Shown here: positions 8,750 to 18,566 of the stretch, piece after piece
How positions within the stretch are numbered: the stretch's first letter is position 1
Layout of the letters: every line of letters starts with the position of its first letter
DNA from: Methylorubrum rhodinum
GTDB taxonomy: Bacteria > Pseudomonadota > Alphaproteobacteria > Rhizobiales > Beijerinckiaceae
Direction of reading: 5' to 3'
NCBI RefSeq assembly: GCF_014199935.1
Contig: NZ_JACHOP010000002.1
Span: 62,001 to 126,000, forward strand
Length of the DNA stretch: 64,000 nt
Position numbers and translations under genes: made by a program
Notes under the pieces: model-generated
The model's database searches: none
What the model was told of the DNA's origin: nothing
The model's input: only the letters and a program-made list of their open reading frames with translations

Positions 8750-9781
8750 TCAGGCGCGGCGCCGCGAAGCCTCGACGGCGATCCGCAAAAAGATCGCCTG
8801 CGCCTGGGCGTGGGCGAGGTCCGGATCGGCGCGGCGGCAAGCCAGCACGGCGTCCTGCAGCCACGCCACCGCTTGGCGCAGGCCCTCCGCCGACCAGCGG
8901 GCGAGCTGCGTCTCGGCGGTGGCCTTGCGGCGGAAATGCAGGCCGCGCCAGTTGGCGACGATCTGGCTCGCGCTGCCGCGGGGATTGTCGAGCCGCAGCG
9001 ACAGCAGGGTCAGGGCATGGCGCAGGCCGGCGCCGAGCATGGCGGAGGGGTCCATGCCCTCGTGGCGGAAGCGGCGATAGGTGCGCTCGACCTCGGTCGA
9101 GCGCCCGGCGAAGGCGGCGTCGATCAGCTCGTTGAGGACGCTGGCGCCGACATCGCTGACGATGGCCTCCACATCCTCGACGCCGACGCTGCTCTGGCCG
9201 CGGGCATAGAGGGCGAGCTTGCCGATCTCGGAGAGGCTGGCGCGGCGGTCGCTGCCGAGGCTGCCGGCCAGCAGGTCGCGGGCGTCGCGCTCGATGCGCA
9301 GGCCGTCCTCCTGCAGCGTGCGGTCGATGAGGTCGGCGAGCGTGCGCTCGTCGTCGGGGTAGCAGGGGAGGGCGAGGGCTTTCGGCGAGCCCTCGCACAG
9401 CGTGCGCAGCGGCGCCGACTTGGCGAGGTCGCCGGCCTCCACGACGATGCGGGCGCCCTCGATCGGGGCCTTCAGCGCGGCATCGACCGCGGGGGCGTAG
9501 TTGCGGCTGCCCGAGCGCACCCAGATCGTGCGCGATCCGCCGAACATCCCGAGCGTGCCGGCCTCGTCCACGAGGCGGCCGGGATCGCCCGCCAGCACGT
9601 CGCCGTCGAGGCGGATCAGGGCGAAGGGGTCGTCCGGATCGGGCACGATCCTGGCGATCAGCCGCGCCGCCCGGTCGGCGACGAGGCCGGTATCGGGGCC
9701 GTAGATCAGGATCACGGGCACGCGCGGATCGGGCACGCGCCGGATCAGGCCCTCGACATCCCCGGCCTTGACCGCGGTCAT
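8750..9781 (-). CDS. holA: DNA polymerase III subunit delta
   Basis: Clamp-loader subunit that opens the beta clamp. The 343-residue protein starts MTAVKAGDVEGLIRR and has the family's VILIYGPDTGLVADRA segment near the N-terminus, the central AAA+-like fold, and the C-terminal collar region (GMDPSAMLGAGLRHALTLL). Domain order and length match alphaproteobacterial HolA. It lies 4 bp downstream of lptE, so the two are co-transcribed, as in many alphaproteobacteria where leuS-lptE-holA are linked; leuS is absent here. Confidence 0.92.
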   Translation of the reverse strand: MTAVKAGDVEGLIRRVPDPRVPVILIYGPDTGLVADRAARLIARIVPDPDDPFALIRLDGDVLAGDPGRLVDEAGTLGMFGGSRTIWVRSGSRNYAPAVDAALKAPIEGARIVVEAGDLAKSAPLRTLCEGSPKALALPCYPDDERTLADLIDRTLQEDGLRIERDARDLLAGSLGSDRRASLSEIGKLALYARGQSSVGVEDVEAIVSDVGASVLNELIDAAFAGRSTEVERTYRRFRHEGMDPSAMLGAGLRHALTLLSLRLDNPRGSASQIVANWRGLHFRRKATAETQLARWSAEGLRQAVAWLQDAVLACRRADPDLAHAQAQAIFLRIAVEASRRRA

Positions 9782-9785
9782 GAGA

Positions 9786-10340
9786 CTAGCTGTTCGGCTT
9801 CACGGCGAGGACGGAGGCGATGCGGGTCTTGATCTGCTCGGCCAGCACCTTGGCCAGCCGGATCTCGGCGTCGCGCGCGGCGCGCAGCGAGGCGAAGCGC
9901 TGAATCGAGCGGTCGTAGGTCGCGGTCGAGGTGGCCACGCCCTCGGTGATGATCCGCACGCCGTCGCTGCTCTCCAGCGAGTACTTCACCGTGCCGACGA
10001 TGGTGCCGGCCTCGGCGCGGGCGGTGGTGGAGGAGACGATCGGCGTCTGCACCTGCTCGCTGCCCTGCATCTTCAGTCGGTAGCGCTTGGGCGGGCCGGC
10101 CTGGCCCGAGCCGTCGAGGGCGAAGATGAGTTCGCTGCGCAGGTAATGCCCGAGCCGCTCCTGATCCTGCGCCATCACCACGTCGTCGACTTGGATCGCG
10201 GCGAGCACGGCCTGCATCGGCTCGCCCGAGGCGGTCGGCCCGTAGAGCGGGCGGAAGCAGGCGCCGAGATTGAGCGCGAGCGCAAGCGCCAGCGCGCCCC
10301 GCGCGATCCGGGCACCCGGCCTGTCCGACGCCACACCCAT
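9786..10340 (-). CDS. lptE: LPS-assembly lipoprotein LptE
   Basis: Outer-membrane lipoprotein that plugs LptD for lipopolysaccharide insertion. A hydrophobic signal ends in the lipobox LGAC followed by FRPLYG, a start typical of alphaproteobacterial LptE. The remaining protein (SELIFALDG, VKYSLESSDG, ATYDRSIQRFASLRAARDAEIRLAKVLAEQIKTR) fits the family. The ATG at 10338-10340 (MGVASDRPG) is chosen; upstream in-frame codons to 10415 add residues with no signal-peptide character. Downstream partner is holA. Confidence 0.87.
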   Translation of the reverse strand: MGVASDRPGARIARGALALALALNLGACFRPLYGPTASGEPMQAVLAAIQVDDVVMAQDQERLGHYLRSELIFALDGSGQAGPPKRYRLKMQGSEQVQTPIVSSTTARAEAGTIVGTVKYSLESSDGVRIITEGVATSTATYDRSIQRFASLRAARDAEIRLAKVLAEQIKTRIASVLAVKPNS

Positions 10341-10570
10341 CCGATGCCTCACGGCTCTTCCCCGACCCGACGCCTGTACGGCTCCGCTTGTACGGCAAGC
10401 CTCGCGCGCGGTCATCCTGCCGGAGCATGCTTTACGAACCCTCTGCGGCGAGACGATGATCGCGCCTCGCGCTTGCGCGCGAGGACGCCGCTTCCCATTT
10501 TCCGCCTATCGCATTCACGCCTTCGACGACGCCTTGACGCCGAACGAACGCGCGAGATAGATTAGAACAA

Positions 10571-11011
10571 ATGGCGAACAAACGAGCCCTGTCCTGGTCG
10601 GTCGCTCTGCGCGATCTGAGGGACGATCGAACCCGGAGAGCGGATGTGCGCGAGGAGCGTCTGCGAACGATGGCGGGCCTGCGCGGCAGCCCGGCGCTGG
10701 CCTTGAGCGCGTGGCGTGGGCGCTCCGGCCGGCGCTACGTCGTCGGCGTCCACGAGATCGCCGGGTCCGATCTCGCCGAGGTCGGGCCGGCGGTGCTGAT
10801 CGCGGTGCGTCGCGACGGCGCCGGCATCGCCCAGCCGGTCTCGGTGACGGCGACCGGCGAGAGCCCGCGCGAGCGGCTGACCCGCGGCTGGCTCGCCCGC
10901 GTCCGCCAGAAGGGCGCGACCGAGATGCACGTGCATCGCCTCGCCGAGGGCGAGGACGAGCGCCGCGCCATCGTCGCCGACCTCGTGCTCGACGAAGCCG
11001 CGTCCCCCTGA
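10571..11011 (+). CDS. Conserved hypothetical protein (146 aa)
   Basis: I do not recognise this protein. It has a basic N-terminus, no signal peptide or membrane segment, and a core that looks like a small beta-rich domain (RSGRRYVVGVHEIAG, VGPAVLIAVRRDG, QPVSVTATGESP). It ends in an acidic stretch. Codon usage is as strongly GC3-biased as in its neighbours, which supports it being coding. It is divergent from lptE and 120 bp upstream of the DUF2125 gene on the same strand. Confidence 0.65.
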   Translation: MANKRALSWSVALRDLRDDRTRRADVREERLRTMAGLRGSPALALSAWRGRSGRRYVVGVHEIAGSDLAEVGPAVLIAVRRDGAGIAQPVSVTATGESPRERLTRGWLARVRQKGATEMHVHRLAEGEDERRAIVADLVLDEAASP

Positions 11012-11131
11012 CGCCGCTTCCTGCCGCCGCGGATCGAATCGCGGCGGCACACCGCGCACTTGCCTTGCGCGCGCCCGGTCTCCAAACACGGGCCGCCCGG
11101 CCGCTTCGCCGGGCCGCGCAGGACGACCTTG

Positions 11132-12235
11132 ATGGCGCAGACCGACACTTCGATTCCCGGCGGACCGACCGAGCGGCCCCGCAGGCGGATCGGCCTGTTC
11201 CTCCCCTACATTCTCCTCGCCGCCCTGGTGCTGGCCTGGACCGTTGGCTGGTTCCTGATCCGGGCGCGGGCCGAGAGCGAGATGGACGGCTGGCTCGCTC
11301 AGGAAGCGAAGGCCGGCCGGCAATGGACCTGCGCCGACCGTTCGATCACCGGCTACCCGTTCCGGCTCGAACTGCGCTGCGCCTCCCTGCGCTTCGCCCG
11401 CTCGGACGGCAGCTTCTCGCTCGGGCCGGTCACCGTGGTCGTGCAGGTCTACGATCCGCGGCTCGTCCTGCTGGAGGCCGCCGGGCCGTTCCGGGTCGAG
11501 CAGGGCGATCTCAGCGCCAACGTCACCTGGGCCTCGCTGGAGGCGAGCTTCCACGCCGCCTCCGACGGCTTCAGCCGCGCCTCTCTGGTGGTCGATGGCC
11601 CGAAGGGCGTGGTGAACACGCCCGATCCCGGCCCGATCGAATTCGCCGCCCGCCATCTCGAGCTGCATGCCCGCCCGACGCCCGGCCGCTTCGCCTCCGA
11701 CGGCGCGGTCGATGTGAGCCTGCGCCTCGACCAGGCGGCGGTGCCGCGTCTCGACGCGCTCGCCGGCAGCGCCGACCCGGCCGATATCGGCCTCGACACC
11801 ACCATCGAGCAGGCGGCCGTGCTGCGCACCGGCACGGTCGCCCGCGAGTTGGAGACGTGGCGTCAGGCCGGCGGGCGGCTCGACGTGACGCGGCTGTCGA
11901 TCGCCAAGGGCGAGCGCCGGCTCCAGGCCAAGGGCGCCGTCGGACTCGACGCGGCCCATCGGCCAGAGGGTCGGTTCGACCTGCGCGCGGTCGGGCTCGA
12001 AGCGCTGATCGGGCAGGTGATGGGCCAGCGCTACGGCGCCGACAAGGGCGCGCTGATCGGCAACCTCGTCGGCCAGTTCCTCGGCGGCCTGCGCCGTAAG
12101 GAGGAGGGCGATGCCGCCGCGGCGGAGGGCGGTGCCGACGCGCTCAAGCCGTTGCCGACGCTCAAGCTCGGCGACGGTCGCCTGATGCTCGGGCCGTTCG
12201 CGGTGCCGAACGTGGTGTTGCCGCCGCTCTACTGA
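11132..12235 (+). CDS. DUF2125 domain-containing membrane-anchored protein
   Basis: A 367-residue protein with one N-terminal membrane helix (IGLFLPYILLAALVLAWTVG) and a large periplasmic part. The segment after the helix, including ESEMDGWLAQEAKAGRQWTC and the ITGYPFRLELRC motif, is characteristic of DUF2125 proteins, common in alphaproteobacteria and of unknown function. The pattern of long beta-rich repeats with DVTRLSIAKGERRLQAKG resembles bridge-like lipid transport or AsmA-type proteins, but that is inference. The ATG at 11132 is preferred over 11060. It converges on tyrC with 10 bp between stops. Confidence 0.82.
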   Translation: MAQTDTSIPGGPTERPRRRIGLFLPYILLAALVLAWTVGWFLIRARAESEMDGWLAQEAKAGRQWTCADRSITGYPFRLELRCASLRFARSDGSFSLGPVTVVVQVYDPRLVLLEAAGPFRVEQGDLSANVTWASLEASFHAASDGFSRASLVVDGPKGVVNTPDPGPIEFAARHLELHARPTPGRFASDGAVDVSLRLDQAAVPRLDALAGSADPADIGLDTTIEQAAVLRTGTVARELETWRQAGGRLDVTRLSIAKGERRLQAKGAVGLDAAHRPEGRFDLRAVGLEALIGQVMGQRYGADKGALIGNLVGQFLGGLRRKEEGDAAAAEGGADALKPLPTLKLGDGRLMLGPFAVPNVVLPPLY

Positions 12236-12245
12236 GGCTGCGCCC

Positions 12246-13181
12246 TCAGCCGCCGGTCGCGGCCGGGGGCGCCGCGCCGCGGGCCCGGCCGAAATCGGCC
12301 TCCGCGGTCTCCTGGCCCATGGCGACGATGCCGCGCCGGATCGCGCGGGTGCGGGTGAACAGCTCGTGCAGCGCCTCGCCGTCGCCCCAGCGGATCGCCC
12401 GCGACAGGGCCGACAGGTCCTCGTTGAAGCGCCCGAGCATCTCCAGCACCGCGTCGCGGTTGGTGAGGAAGATGTCGCGCCACATGGTCGGGTCGGAGGC
12501 CGCGATCCGGGTGAAGTCGCGAAAGCCGCCGGCCGAGAATTTGACGACTTCGGACTGCGTCACTTCCTCCAGATCGGCCGCCGTGCCGACGATGTTGTAG
12601 GCGATCAGGTGCGGCACATGGCTGGTGATGGCGAGGACGAGGTCGTGGTGCTCCGGCGTCATCGTCTCGACGATGGCCCCTAAGCCCTGCCACAGGGCCC
12701 GCACCCGCTCGACCGCGGCCTCGTCGGCGCCGTCCGGCGGGGTGAGGATGCACCAGCGGTTCGAGAACAAGGTGGCGAAGCCCGAATCCGGCCCGGAATA
12801 CTCCGTGCCGGCCACCGGATGGGCCGGCACGAACACGTTGGCGTCCGAGAGGTGCGGCGTGACGGCCGCGACCACAGCGGCCTTGACCGAGCCGACATCG
12901 GAGACGACGGCGCCGGGCTTCAGATACGGTGCGATTTGCTCCGCCACCGCGCCGATGGCGCCGACCGGCACGCACAGGATCACGAGATCGGCCCCCCGCA
13001 CGCCCTCCGCCGCGTCGGTCGTGGCCCAATCGGCGAGGCCGAGCGCCGTCACCCGCTCGATCACCTGAGGATCGCGGTCGATCGCGACGATATTTTTCGC
13101 GAGCCCGTAGGTGCGGGCGCCGCGGGCGATCGAGGAGCCGATCAGCCCCAGGCCGACGATGGCGAGCCGCTCGACGCTCAC
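12246..13181 (-). CDS. tyrC: Prephenate/arogenate (cyclohexadienyl) dehydrogenase
   Basis: NAD(P)-dependent oxidative decarboxylation in tyrosine biosynthesis. The 311-residue protein opens with a Rossmann motif ([12 protein letters not shown], about 7-18). It has the family's DVGSVK and [11 protein letters not shown] segments, the catalytic-region histidine in [13 protein letters not shown], and [23 protein letters not shown]. The GTG start at 13179-13181 overlaps the hisC stop, so the two are translationally coupled. The longer frame to 13445 is hisC read in another frame. Pairing with a HisC-type aminotransferase is a common arrangement for this enzyme. Confidence 0.93.
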   Translation of the reverse strand: MSVERLAIVGLGLIGSSIARGARTYGLAKNIVAIDRDPQVIERVTALGLADWATTDAAEGVRGADLVILCVPVGAIGAVAEQIAPYLKPGAVVSDVGSVKAAVVAAVTPHLSDANVFVPAHPVAGTEYSGPDSGFATLFSNRWCILTPPDGADEAAVERVRALWQGLGAIVETMTPEHHDLVLAITSHVPHLIAYNIVGTAADLEEVTQSEVVKFSAGGFRDFTRIAASDPTMWRDIFLTNRDAVLEMLGRFNEDLSALSRAIRWGDGEALHELFTRTRAIRRGIVAMGQETAEADFGRARGAAPPAATGG

Positions 13182-14296
13182 GCGCCCGCTCCGCGCAGGA
13201 AGCCGGTCAGCGCCTCGACGAAGGCGCGGTTGGATTCCGCGCTGCCGACCGTCACCCGGAGCGCATCGGGCAGGCCGTAGGCGGCGACGCGGCGCACGAT
13301 CACGCCGGCCTTGGTCAGGTGGGCGTCGGCCTCCGCGGCGGTGCGGCCGGGCGTGTCGGGGAAGTGGACGAGGAGGAAGTTGCCGACGCTCGGCGTGACG
13401 GTCAGCCCCAGCGCCTCGACCTCCTGAGCGAGCCAGGCGAGCCATTCGTCGTTGTGGGCGACGGCCGCCGCGACATGGGCCTCGTCGGCGATGGCGGCTG
13501 CGCCGGCCGCGATGGCGCCGGCCGAGAGGTTGAACGGCCCGCGGATGCGGTTGAGGGCGTCGACCACCGGCTCCGGGCCGACCATCCAGCCGATGCGCTG
13601 GGCCGCCAACCCGTGAATCTTCGAGAAGGTGCGGGTCATCACGACGTTGGCGGCTTCCAGCGCCATCTCCAGGCCGGCCGAATAGTCGTTGGCGCGCACG
13701 TACTCGGCATAGGCCCCGTCGAGCACGAGCAGCACGTTGCCGGGCAGGCCGGCGTGCAGGCGGCGCACCTCGTCGAAGGGCAGGTAGGTGCCGGTCGGGT
13801 TGTTGGGGTTGGCCAGATAGACGATGCGGGTGCGCGGCGTGACCGCGGCCAGGATCGCGTCGACATCCGCCGTCAGGTCGGTCTCCGGCGCCACGACCGG
13901 GGTACCGCCCGCCGTCAGGATGGCGATGCGGTAGACGAGAAAACCGTGCTGGCAGAAGATGCCCTCGTCGCCGGGCCCGACGAAGGCGAGCGCCAGCAGG
14001 GTCAGCAGCTCGTCCGAGCCCGCGCCGCAGACGATCCGGGCCGGATCGAGCCCGTAGCGCGCGCCGATGGCCTCGCGCAGCCGCGCGGCGCTGCCGTCGG
14101 GATAGAGCGCCAGCGTGCCGGATTCCGCCCGCAGGGCCTCGACGGCGCGGGGGCTCGGGCCCAGCGGCGTCTCGTTCGAGGAGAGCTTGTGGGTCCTGGC
14201 CACGCCCGGCGCGGCGCTCTTGCCGGGCACGTAGGCCTCGATGGCGAGCACGCCCGGACGGGGGAGGGGGCGGAGCGCGGAAGAAGATGCGGACAT
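13178..14296 (-). CDS. hisC: Histidinol-phosphate / aromatic aminotransferase HisC
   Basis: PLP-dependent class I/II aminotransferase of 372 residues. It contains [58 protein letters not shown] and the PLP lysine region [17 protein letters not shown]. These are hallmarks of HisC. Its coupling to tyrC suggests it may also transaminate prephenate or aromatic keto acids, as dual-purpose HisC enzymes do; that is inference. Start ATG at 14294-14296. Confidence 0.94.
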   Translation of the reverse strand: MSASSSALRPLPRPGVLAIEAYVPGKSAAPGVARTHKLSSNETPLGPSPRAVEALRAESGTLALYPDGSAARLREAIGARYGLDPARIVCGAGSDELLTLLALAFVGPGDEGIFCQHGFLVYRIAILTAGGTPVVAPETDLTADVDAILAAVTPRTRIVYLANPNNPTGTYLPFDEVRRLHAGLPGNVLLVLDGAYAEYVRANDYSAGLEMALEAANVVMTRTFSKIHGLAAQRIGWMVGPEPVVDALNRIRGPFNLSAGAIAAGAAAIADEAHVAAAVAHNDEWLAWLAQEVEALGLTVTPSVGNFLLVHFPDTPGRTAAEADAHLTKAGVIVRRVAAYGLPDALRVTVGSAESNRAFVEALTGFLRGAGA

Positions 14297-14399
14297 GGTG
14301 GCAGCACGGGGCGGCGATAAGGATGGCCGTCCCTCTACAGCATTTCGCGGGCGCGCGAGAGCCGGTCGATGCGCCGGCTCCCGCGCGGCTGGGTTCCGC

Positions 14400-14873
14400 T
14401 TACTTCGGCTTCGGCTCGGGCGGCGTGGTGCCGGGCGGCAGCAGCACGTTCTTGGCCACCGCCCCCTCCGGGCCGTACTCGCCCGCCACCGCGATGCAGG
14501 CCTGCTCGCGGTTGAGGTTCATCTGGTTCGACATCAGCGTGAAGATGCCCATCACCCGGTTGCCGAACGGCCCGCGCGGGCTGACGTCCTCGGGCCTCGT
14601 GTTCTGCTTGGCGAGCAGCGCCTCGAACTCGCCGGTGCCCAGCACGTAGCCGCAGACGTTGACGGCGGAGAAGATGTAGGCGGCGAATTCCAGCGCCCGC
14701 GGGCTCGGCGCATTGCGGATCGACCGCGGCTGCCCGGCCTCCGGCGTGTCGGCCTTCGGCGCGGTCTCTTGGACGGGCGGGGACGCCTTGGGCGGCGTGG
14801 CGGGCTCCTGCGCGGCGGCCGGAGCGAGAAGGCCGCCGAGGAGGGCGGCGGCGAGCAGAAGGCGGGCGGTCAT
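14400..14873 (-). CDS. Secreted conserved hypothetical protein
   Basis: A 157-residue protein with a signal peptide ([22 protein letters not shown]), a Pro/Lys-rich linker, and a small C-terminal domain with two cysteines ([21 protein letters not shown]) that could form a disulphide. It ends in a Pro/Glu/Lys tail. I do not recognise a named family. The ATG at 14871-14873 directly precedes the signal peptide; ten further upstream codons are in frame but unlikely. It lies downstream of the TonB receptor on the same strand, with about 120 bp between. Confidence 0.75.
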   Translation of the reverse strand: MTARLLLAAALLGGLLAPAAAQEPATPPKASPPVQETAPKADTPEAGQPRSIRNAPSPRALEFAAYIFSAVNVCGYVLGTGEFEALLAKQNTRPEDVSPRGPFGNRVMGIFTLMSNQMNLNREQACIAVAGEYGPEGAVAKNVLLPPGTTPPEPKPK

Positions 14874-14991
14874 CGGACGTTCCTCGGGGACACGGATTCT
14901 CACGATCCGCTTAAAAGAGAGAGCCCCGAGATAGTCCGACGGACCGCCGCGTCAAAGCCGGACAGGGCCCGCGGACGGGCCCTGCGGCGGT

Positions 14992-17229
14992 TCACCACTT
15001 GTAGCTCACGCTCGCGATGACCCGGCGGGCCTCGCCGTAGAAGCACTCATTGGCTGAGATGCAGGATGACACGAAGCGGCGGTCGCCGATGTTCGTCGCG
15101 TTGATCGCTGCCCGCCAGTTGTCCCAGGTGTAGTGGATCTGGGCGTCGAACAGCACGTATTCGGGCACGACCAGGGTATTCGCAACGTTGGCGAAGGAGC
15201 GTCCGATGTAGCGCACGCCGCCGCCGAAGCCGAAGCCGCGCCAGTCGCCTGTCGGGATCGTGTAGTCGGCGAAGATCGACGCCAACACTTCCGGGATGCG
15301 GGTCGGCGTGCGTCCGACCTGATCGTCGTTACCCTTGAGCGTGACGAGGTCATACGCGGTGAAGGCAGCAACAAGGTTCAGTCCCTGCGCGAGGTTGGCA
15401 ACGGCCTGCACCTCGACGCCGCGGGAGCGGACTTCTCCGAGCGGAGCGCTGAAGAAGGTGCCTGGCACCGGCTGTAGCACGTTCTGACGAACGAGATCGA
15501 AGGCTGCGGCGGTCAAGAAGAAGCCGTAACCGATTGGCTCGAACTTGACGCCGACCTCGACCTGCTCGCCGTATTCGGGCACGAAACTGCGGCCGCCGGC
15601 GTCTGAGCCGATCTGCGGCTGGAACGAAGTCGAGTAGCTGACATATGGCGCAAGGCCATCGGGGAAGTTGTAGATCAGGGCGGCGCGACCACTGAAGGCC
15701 TCGTCGCTGCGGCGGCTGCTGTTGGCCGGAACGAGCCGGTCACGCACCACATTGTCGGCGAAATCCTGCCGCCCGCCGAGGACCAGGGTCAACTGGTCGG
15801 TGAGCTTGATCTGGTCCTGAGCGTAGATGCCGAGCTGCTGGAAGGTGTCGGCATTGACGAGATAAGGGGACGGCCGACCGCGGATCTGGCCGTAGACCGG
15901 ATTGGTGATGCTCAGACCCGGCACCGGATAGAAGTTCGGGAAGTTGGTGCCCTGGTTATCGTGCAGGTCGTACCGCTTGTAATCGAGGCCGATCAGCAGG
16001 TTATGCCGAAAGTATCCGTCGAAAAAGCGTGCCTCAGCATGATTGTCGACCTGAAAAATGCCGACCTTCGAACTCGTCAGGAACTGATAGCGGTTCAGCG
16101 TGGTCTCGGCGGCGTCAGCGTATCCGGTCTGGTTCAGGTACGAGTTCTGGAAGGCATCGCTGAACGAGTAGCGGAGATTCTGCCGGAAGGTCCAAGTCTC
16201 GTCGATCGCGTGCTCGAATTCGTAACCGGCGAAGGCTTGCTCACGCTGGAAAGTGTTCAGGGCCGGATCGCCGACGTTGAGCGAACGCGGGATGCGCAGG
16301 CCGCTCAAGTTGGGACGCACCGTTCCCGAGTACGGCAGGAAATTCGCCGTTACCGCGGTCGAGTCGCGCTGATAGCTCGTCAGGATGGTGAACGAGGTCC
16401 CGGCATCCGGGCGGTAGGTCAGAGCAGGTGCGATGTAGGCACGATCGTCGGGCGCCCCATCGACCTGCGTGCCCCCCTGACGGCCGAAGCCCGTCAGACG
16501 ATAGAACCATTTACCGGAGTCGTCGGCAGGGCCGCCGATATCGAAGGCGCCGTAGACCTGCCCGAACGAGCCGCCACCGACCTCGACGTAGCCGAACGGC
16601 GCAACGGTCGGGCGCTTGGTGATCTGGTTGACGATACCGCCGGGATTGCCTGCGCCGAATAGGACGGCAGCCGGGCCGCGCAGCACCTCGATGCGCTCCA
16701 GACCGAAAGTCTCGACCTTGAATGTGCCGAAGCCGTAGTTCAGCACTTGAAGGCCATCGCGGTAGATGCCGTAGTCGCTTGCGATGAAGCCGCGCAGGGT
16801 GAAGTAATCGACACGGGTGTCGGCACCGAAGGTGCCGGAATAGATACCGGCCGTGTACTGGGTCGCCTGCGTCAGCGTCTGCGCCTTCTGCGCATCAATC
16901 TGCTGGCGGCCGATCACCGTGATCGATTGCGGCGTCTCGATCAGCGGGGTGTCGGTCTTGGTCGCCGTCGCCGAGCGGGTCGCGACGTAGCCGTCGATGG
17001 GGCCGCGCGGGTCTTCGCGCAGCAGGCGGCCGTCGGGACCGAGCTGGCCCGGCAGCACGCGGCCGGCCGTGGCGTTGCCGTTGCCGCCCGCGCCCTCGAC
17101 GGAGATCTCGTCGAGACGCGTGCTCTGCTGGGCGAGCGCGCCGGCCGTGAGGGCCAGCAGCGAGGCGCTCGCCAGGGCCGCAGCCCGCAATCCGTGCCTG
17201 CCGACGAGAATGTGAACCGACCGCATCAC
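14992..17229 (-). CDS. TonB-dependent siderophore receptor
   Basis: Outer-membrane gated barrel, 745 residues. It has a signal peptide ending TAGALAQ, then a plug domain with PLIETPQSITVIGRQQI, the conserved DYFTLRGF and ERIEVLRGPAAVLFGAGNPGGIVNQITKRP segments, and a long barrel ending in the terminal aromatic strand VIASVSYKW. The plug most resembles FhuA/FhuE/FpvA-type ferric-siderophore receptors (inference). A candidate Irr operator lies 71-87 bp upstream of the start. GC content and third-position bias are slightly lower than in its neighbours, which may hint at later acquisition. An FhuF-like reductase occurs elsewhere (37040-37777). Confidence 0.93.
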   Translation of the reverse strand: MMRSVHILVGRHGLRAAALASASLLALTAGALAQQSTRLDEISVEGAGGNGNATAGRVLPGQLGPDGRLLREDPRGPIDGYVATRSATATKTDTPLIETPQSITVIGRQQIDAQKAQTLTQATQYTAGIYSGTFGADTRVDYFTLRGFIASDYGIYRDGLQVLNYGFGTFKVETFGLERIEVLRGPAAVLFGAGNPGGIVNQITKRPTVAPFGYVEVGGGSFGQVYGAFDIGGPADDSGKWFYRLTGFGRQGGTQVDGAPDDRAYIAPALTYRPDAGTSFTILTSYQRDSTAVTANFLPYSGTVRPNLSGLRIPRSLNVGDPALNTFQREQAFAGYEFEHAIDETWTFRQNLRYSFSDAFQNSYLNQTGYADAAETTLNRYQFLTSSKVGIFQVDNHAEARFFDGYFRHNLLIGLDYKRYDLHDNQGTNFPNFYPVPGLSITNPVYGQIRGRPSPYLVNADTFQQLGIYAQDQIKLTDQLTLVLGGRQDFADNVVRDRLVPANSSRRSDEAFSGRAALIYNFPDGLAPYVSYSTSFQPQIGSDAGGRSFVPEYGEQVEVGVKFEPIGYGFFLTAAAFDLVRQNVLQPVPGTFFSAPLGEVRSRGVEVQAVANLAQGLNLVAAFTAYDLVTLKGNDDQVGRTPTRIPEVLASIFADYTIPTGDWRGFGFGGGVRYIGRSFANVANTLVVPEYVLFDAQIHYTWDNWRAAINATNIGDRRFVSSCISANECFYGEARRVIASVSYKW

Positions 17230-17758
17230 CGTGTGAGCCCCATCTGCCCGAACTGGCGAAACCGGCGGCGCGAGGCTGCCGCGCCGGCCGACCGCTCAGT
17301 TTGGAATTATGCTAAACTACTGTTATTACTTGCTTTTCGCGAACTCAGCCGTAGCCAGCCGGGGGGGCATGGAGCAAGGCATGGGCGAAGCACGCCGCCG
17401 TGAAAGCGGGGGGCTGTAGCAGGCGTGTCACAGAATTGCGCGCAACCCGTGCGGCGGCGCGGCGCGCGGTGCGTGAGGTTGCATGGCCCGAAACGCGGAT
17501 CCGCCGAACCCCACCTCGATCGGCGGCGTTCGGCCCGCGAAGCGGACAGCGACCGCCTCTGCCGGTCCCCTCACAATTGCCGGACAGGTGCAGCCCGGTC
17601 ATGCGAACCTCCGTCAGGGGTACGGTTTCGGCTACTCTCCGTTCGGACTGTCTCCTATCGGCGGCACGGCCGATCCAGCCGTCCTGCGGTCGTGGACGTT
17701 CCGAGCCCGCGGGATTGTCCGGCATCCGGCCGCGGCATCGAGCGGGGACGAGGCGGGC
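17230..17758. other. Divergent intergenic region, TonB receptor / LuxR regulator
   Basis: No credible gene. The portion at 17296-17340 is clearly AT-rich for this genome and holds the Irr-like palindrome, so it probably contains the receptor promoter. The part next to the LuxR gene is GC-rich; I found no obvious lux-type palindrome in it. Confidence 0.5.
17300..17316. promoter_or_regulatory. Candidate Irr (ICE) operator upstream of the siderophore receptor
   Basis: TTTGGAATTATGCTAAA is an inverted repeat with a 3-bp centre. It differs at two positions from TTTAGAA-N3-TTCTAAA, the ICE motif bound by the iron regulator Irr in Rhizobiales as I recall it. It sits 71-87 bp upstream of the receptor start in an AT-rich patch. 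The regulator assignment is inference. Confidence 0.5.
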
Positions 17759-18511
17759 ATGAAGACATCGACACCACCCGACCAGACGGCCCTGCGCGCG
17801 GAGATCGCGTCGGCCGACACCCTGCCCGCGCTCAACGGGCGGTTCCGGCGGGCCGTGCAGGCGCAGGGTTTCTCGACCTACGCGGTCGGCTTCCTTCCGG
17901 ATTGGGCCGTCGAGGGCGGCACCGGCACGGACGCGCAGGAGCCGTTCCTGCTGCTCGACTGGCCGCGGGAATGGCTCGAACTCTACGCCCGCCAGGGCTT
18001 CGCCACCGACGACATCGTGGTCGCGGAGGCCGCGCGGACGACCGAGCCGTTCACGTGGAGCGAGGTGCAGGCGCGCCATCCCGGCGCCAGCGCGCAGATC
18101 TTCGCGGCCGCCGCCGAGTTCGGCTGGGGCGACGGCTTCGTCATCCCGGTCCACGATCCGCAAGGCCCGCCCGGCGAGCGCTTCGGCGTCGCGAGCCTCG
18201 CCGCTGCCCGGCTCGACCGGTTCGACGCCCCCGCCCGCGCCGCGACCGTCGCGGTGGCGCTCACCGCCTTCGCCCGCGCGCGGACGCTGCGGCAGACGGG
18301 TGCCAAAGCCGCGGGCCGCCCGGCCCTGAGCGAGCGCGAGCGCCAGGGTCTCGCCCTGGTGGCGGAGGGGCTGGGCGATGCCGAGATCGGCGAGCGCCTC
18401 GGCGTCACCCGCGCCACGGCGCATTTCCACGTCGAGCGGGCCAAGAAGCGGCTCGGTGCCGCGACGCGGGCGCAGGCCGTGGCGATCGCGCTGTTGCAGG
18501 GGCTGCTCTGA
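17759..18511 (+). CDS. LuxR-family regulator with autoinducer-binding-like domain (no adjacent synthase)
   Basis: A 250-residue transcription factor. Residues about 20-170 fit the LuxR autoinducer-binding fold: W72, Y76, D84/D85 and W100 align with LuxR W57, Y61, D70 and W85. The residue matching the usual proline after the aspartate is not proline. Residues 189-245 (LSERERQGLALVAEGLGDAEIGERLGVTRATAHFHVERAKKRL pattern) form the LuxR helix-turn-helix. No LuxI-type synthase is in the window, so it is a LuxR solo or an orphan of a distant pair. The ATG at 17759 is chosen; the frame extends upstream but lacks conserved character. Confidence 0.85.
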   Translation: MKTSTPPDQTALRAEIASADTLPALNGRFRRAVQAQGFSTYAVGFLPDWAVEGGTGTDAQEPFLLLDWPREWLELYARQGFATDDIVVAEAARTTEPFTWSEVQARHPGASAQIFAAAAEFGWGDGFVIPVHDPQGPPGERFGVASLAAARLDRFDAPARAATVAVALTAFARARTLRQTGAKAAGRPALSERERQGLALVAEGLGDAEIGERLGVTRATAHFHVERAKKRLGAATRAQAVAIALLQGLL

Positions 18512-18566
18512 CGCCGCTGGGGCTCCGCCCCAAGCCCCGCCAAAGGGCTTGCCCTTTGGGAACCCG

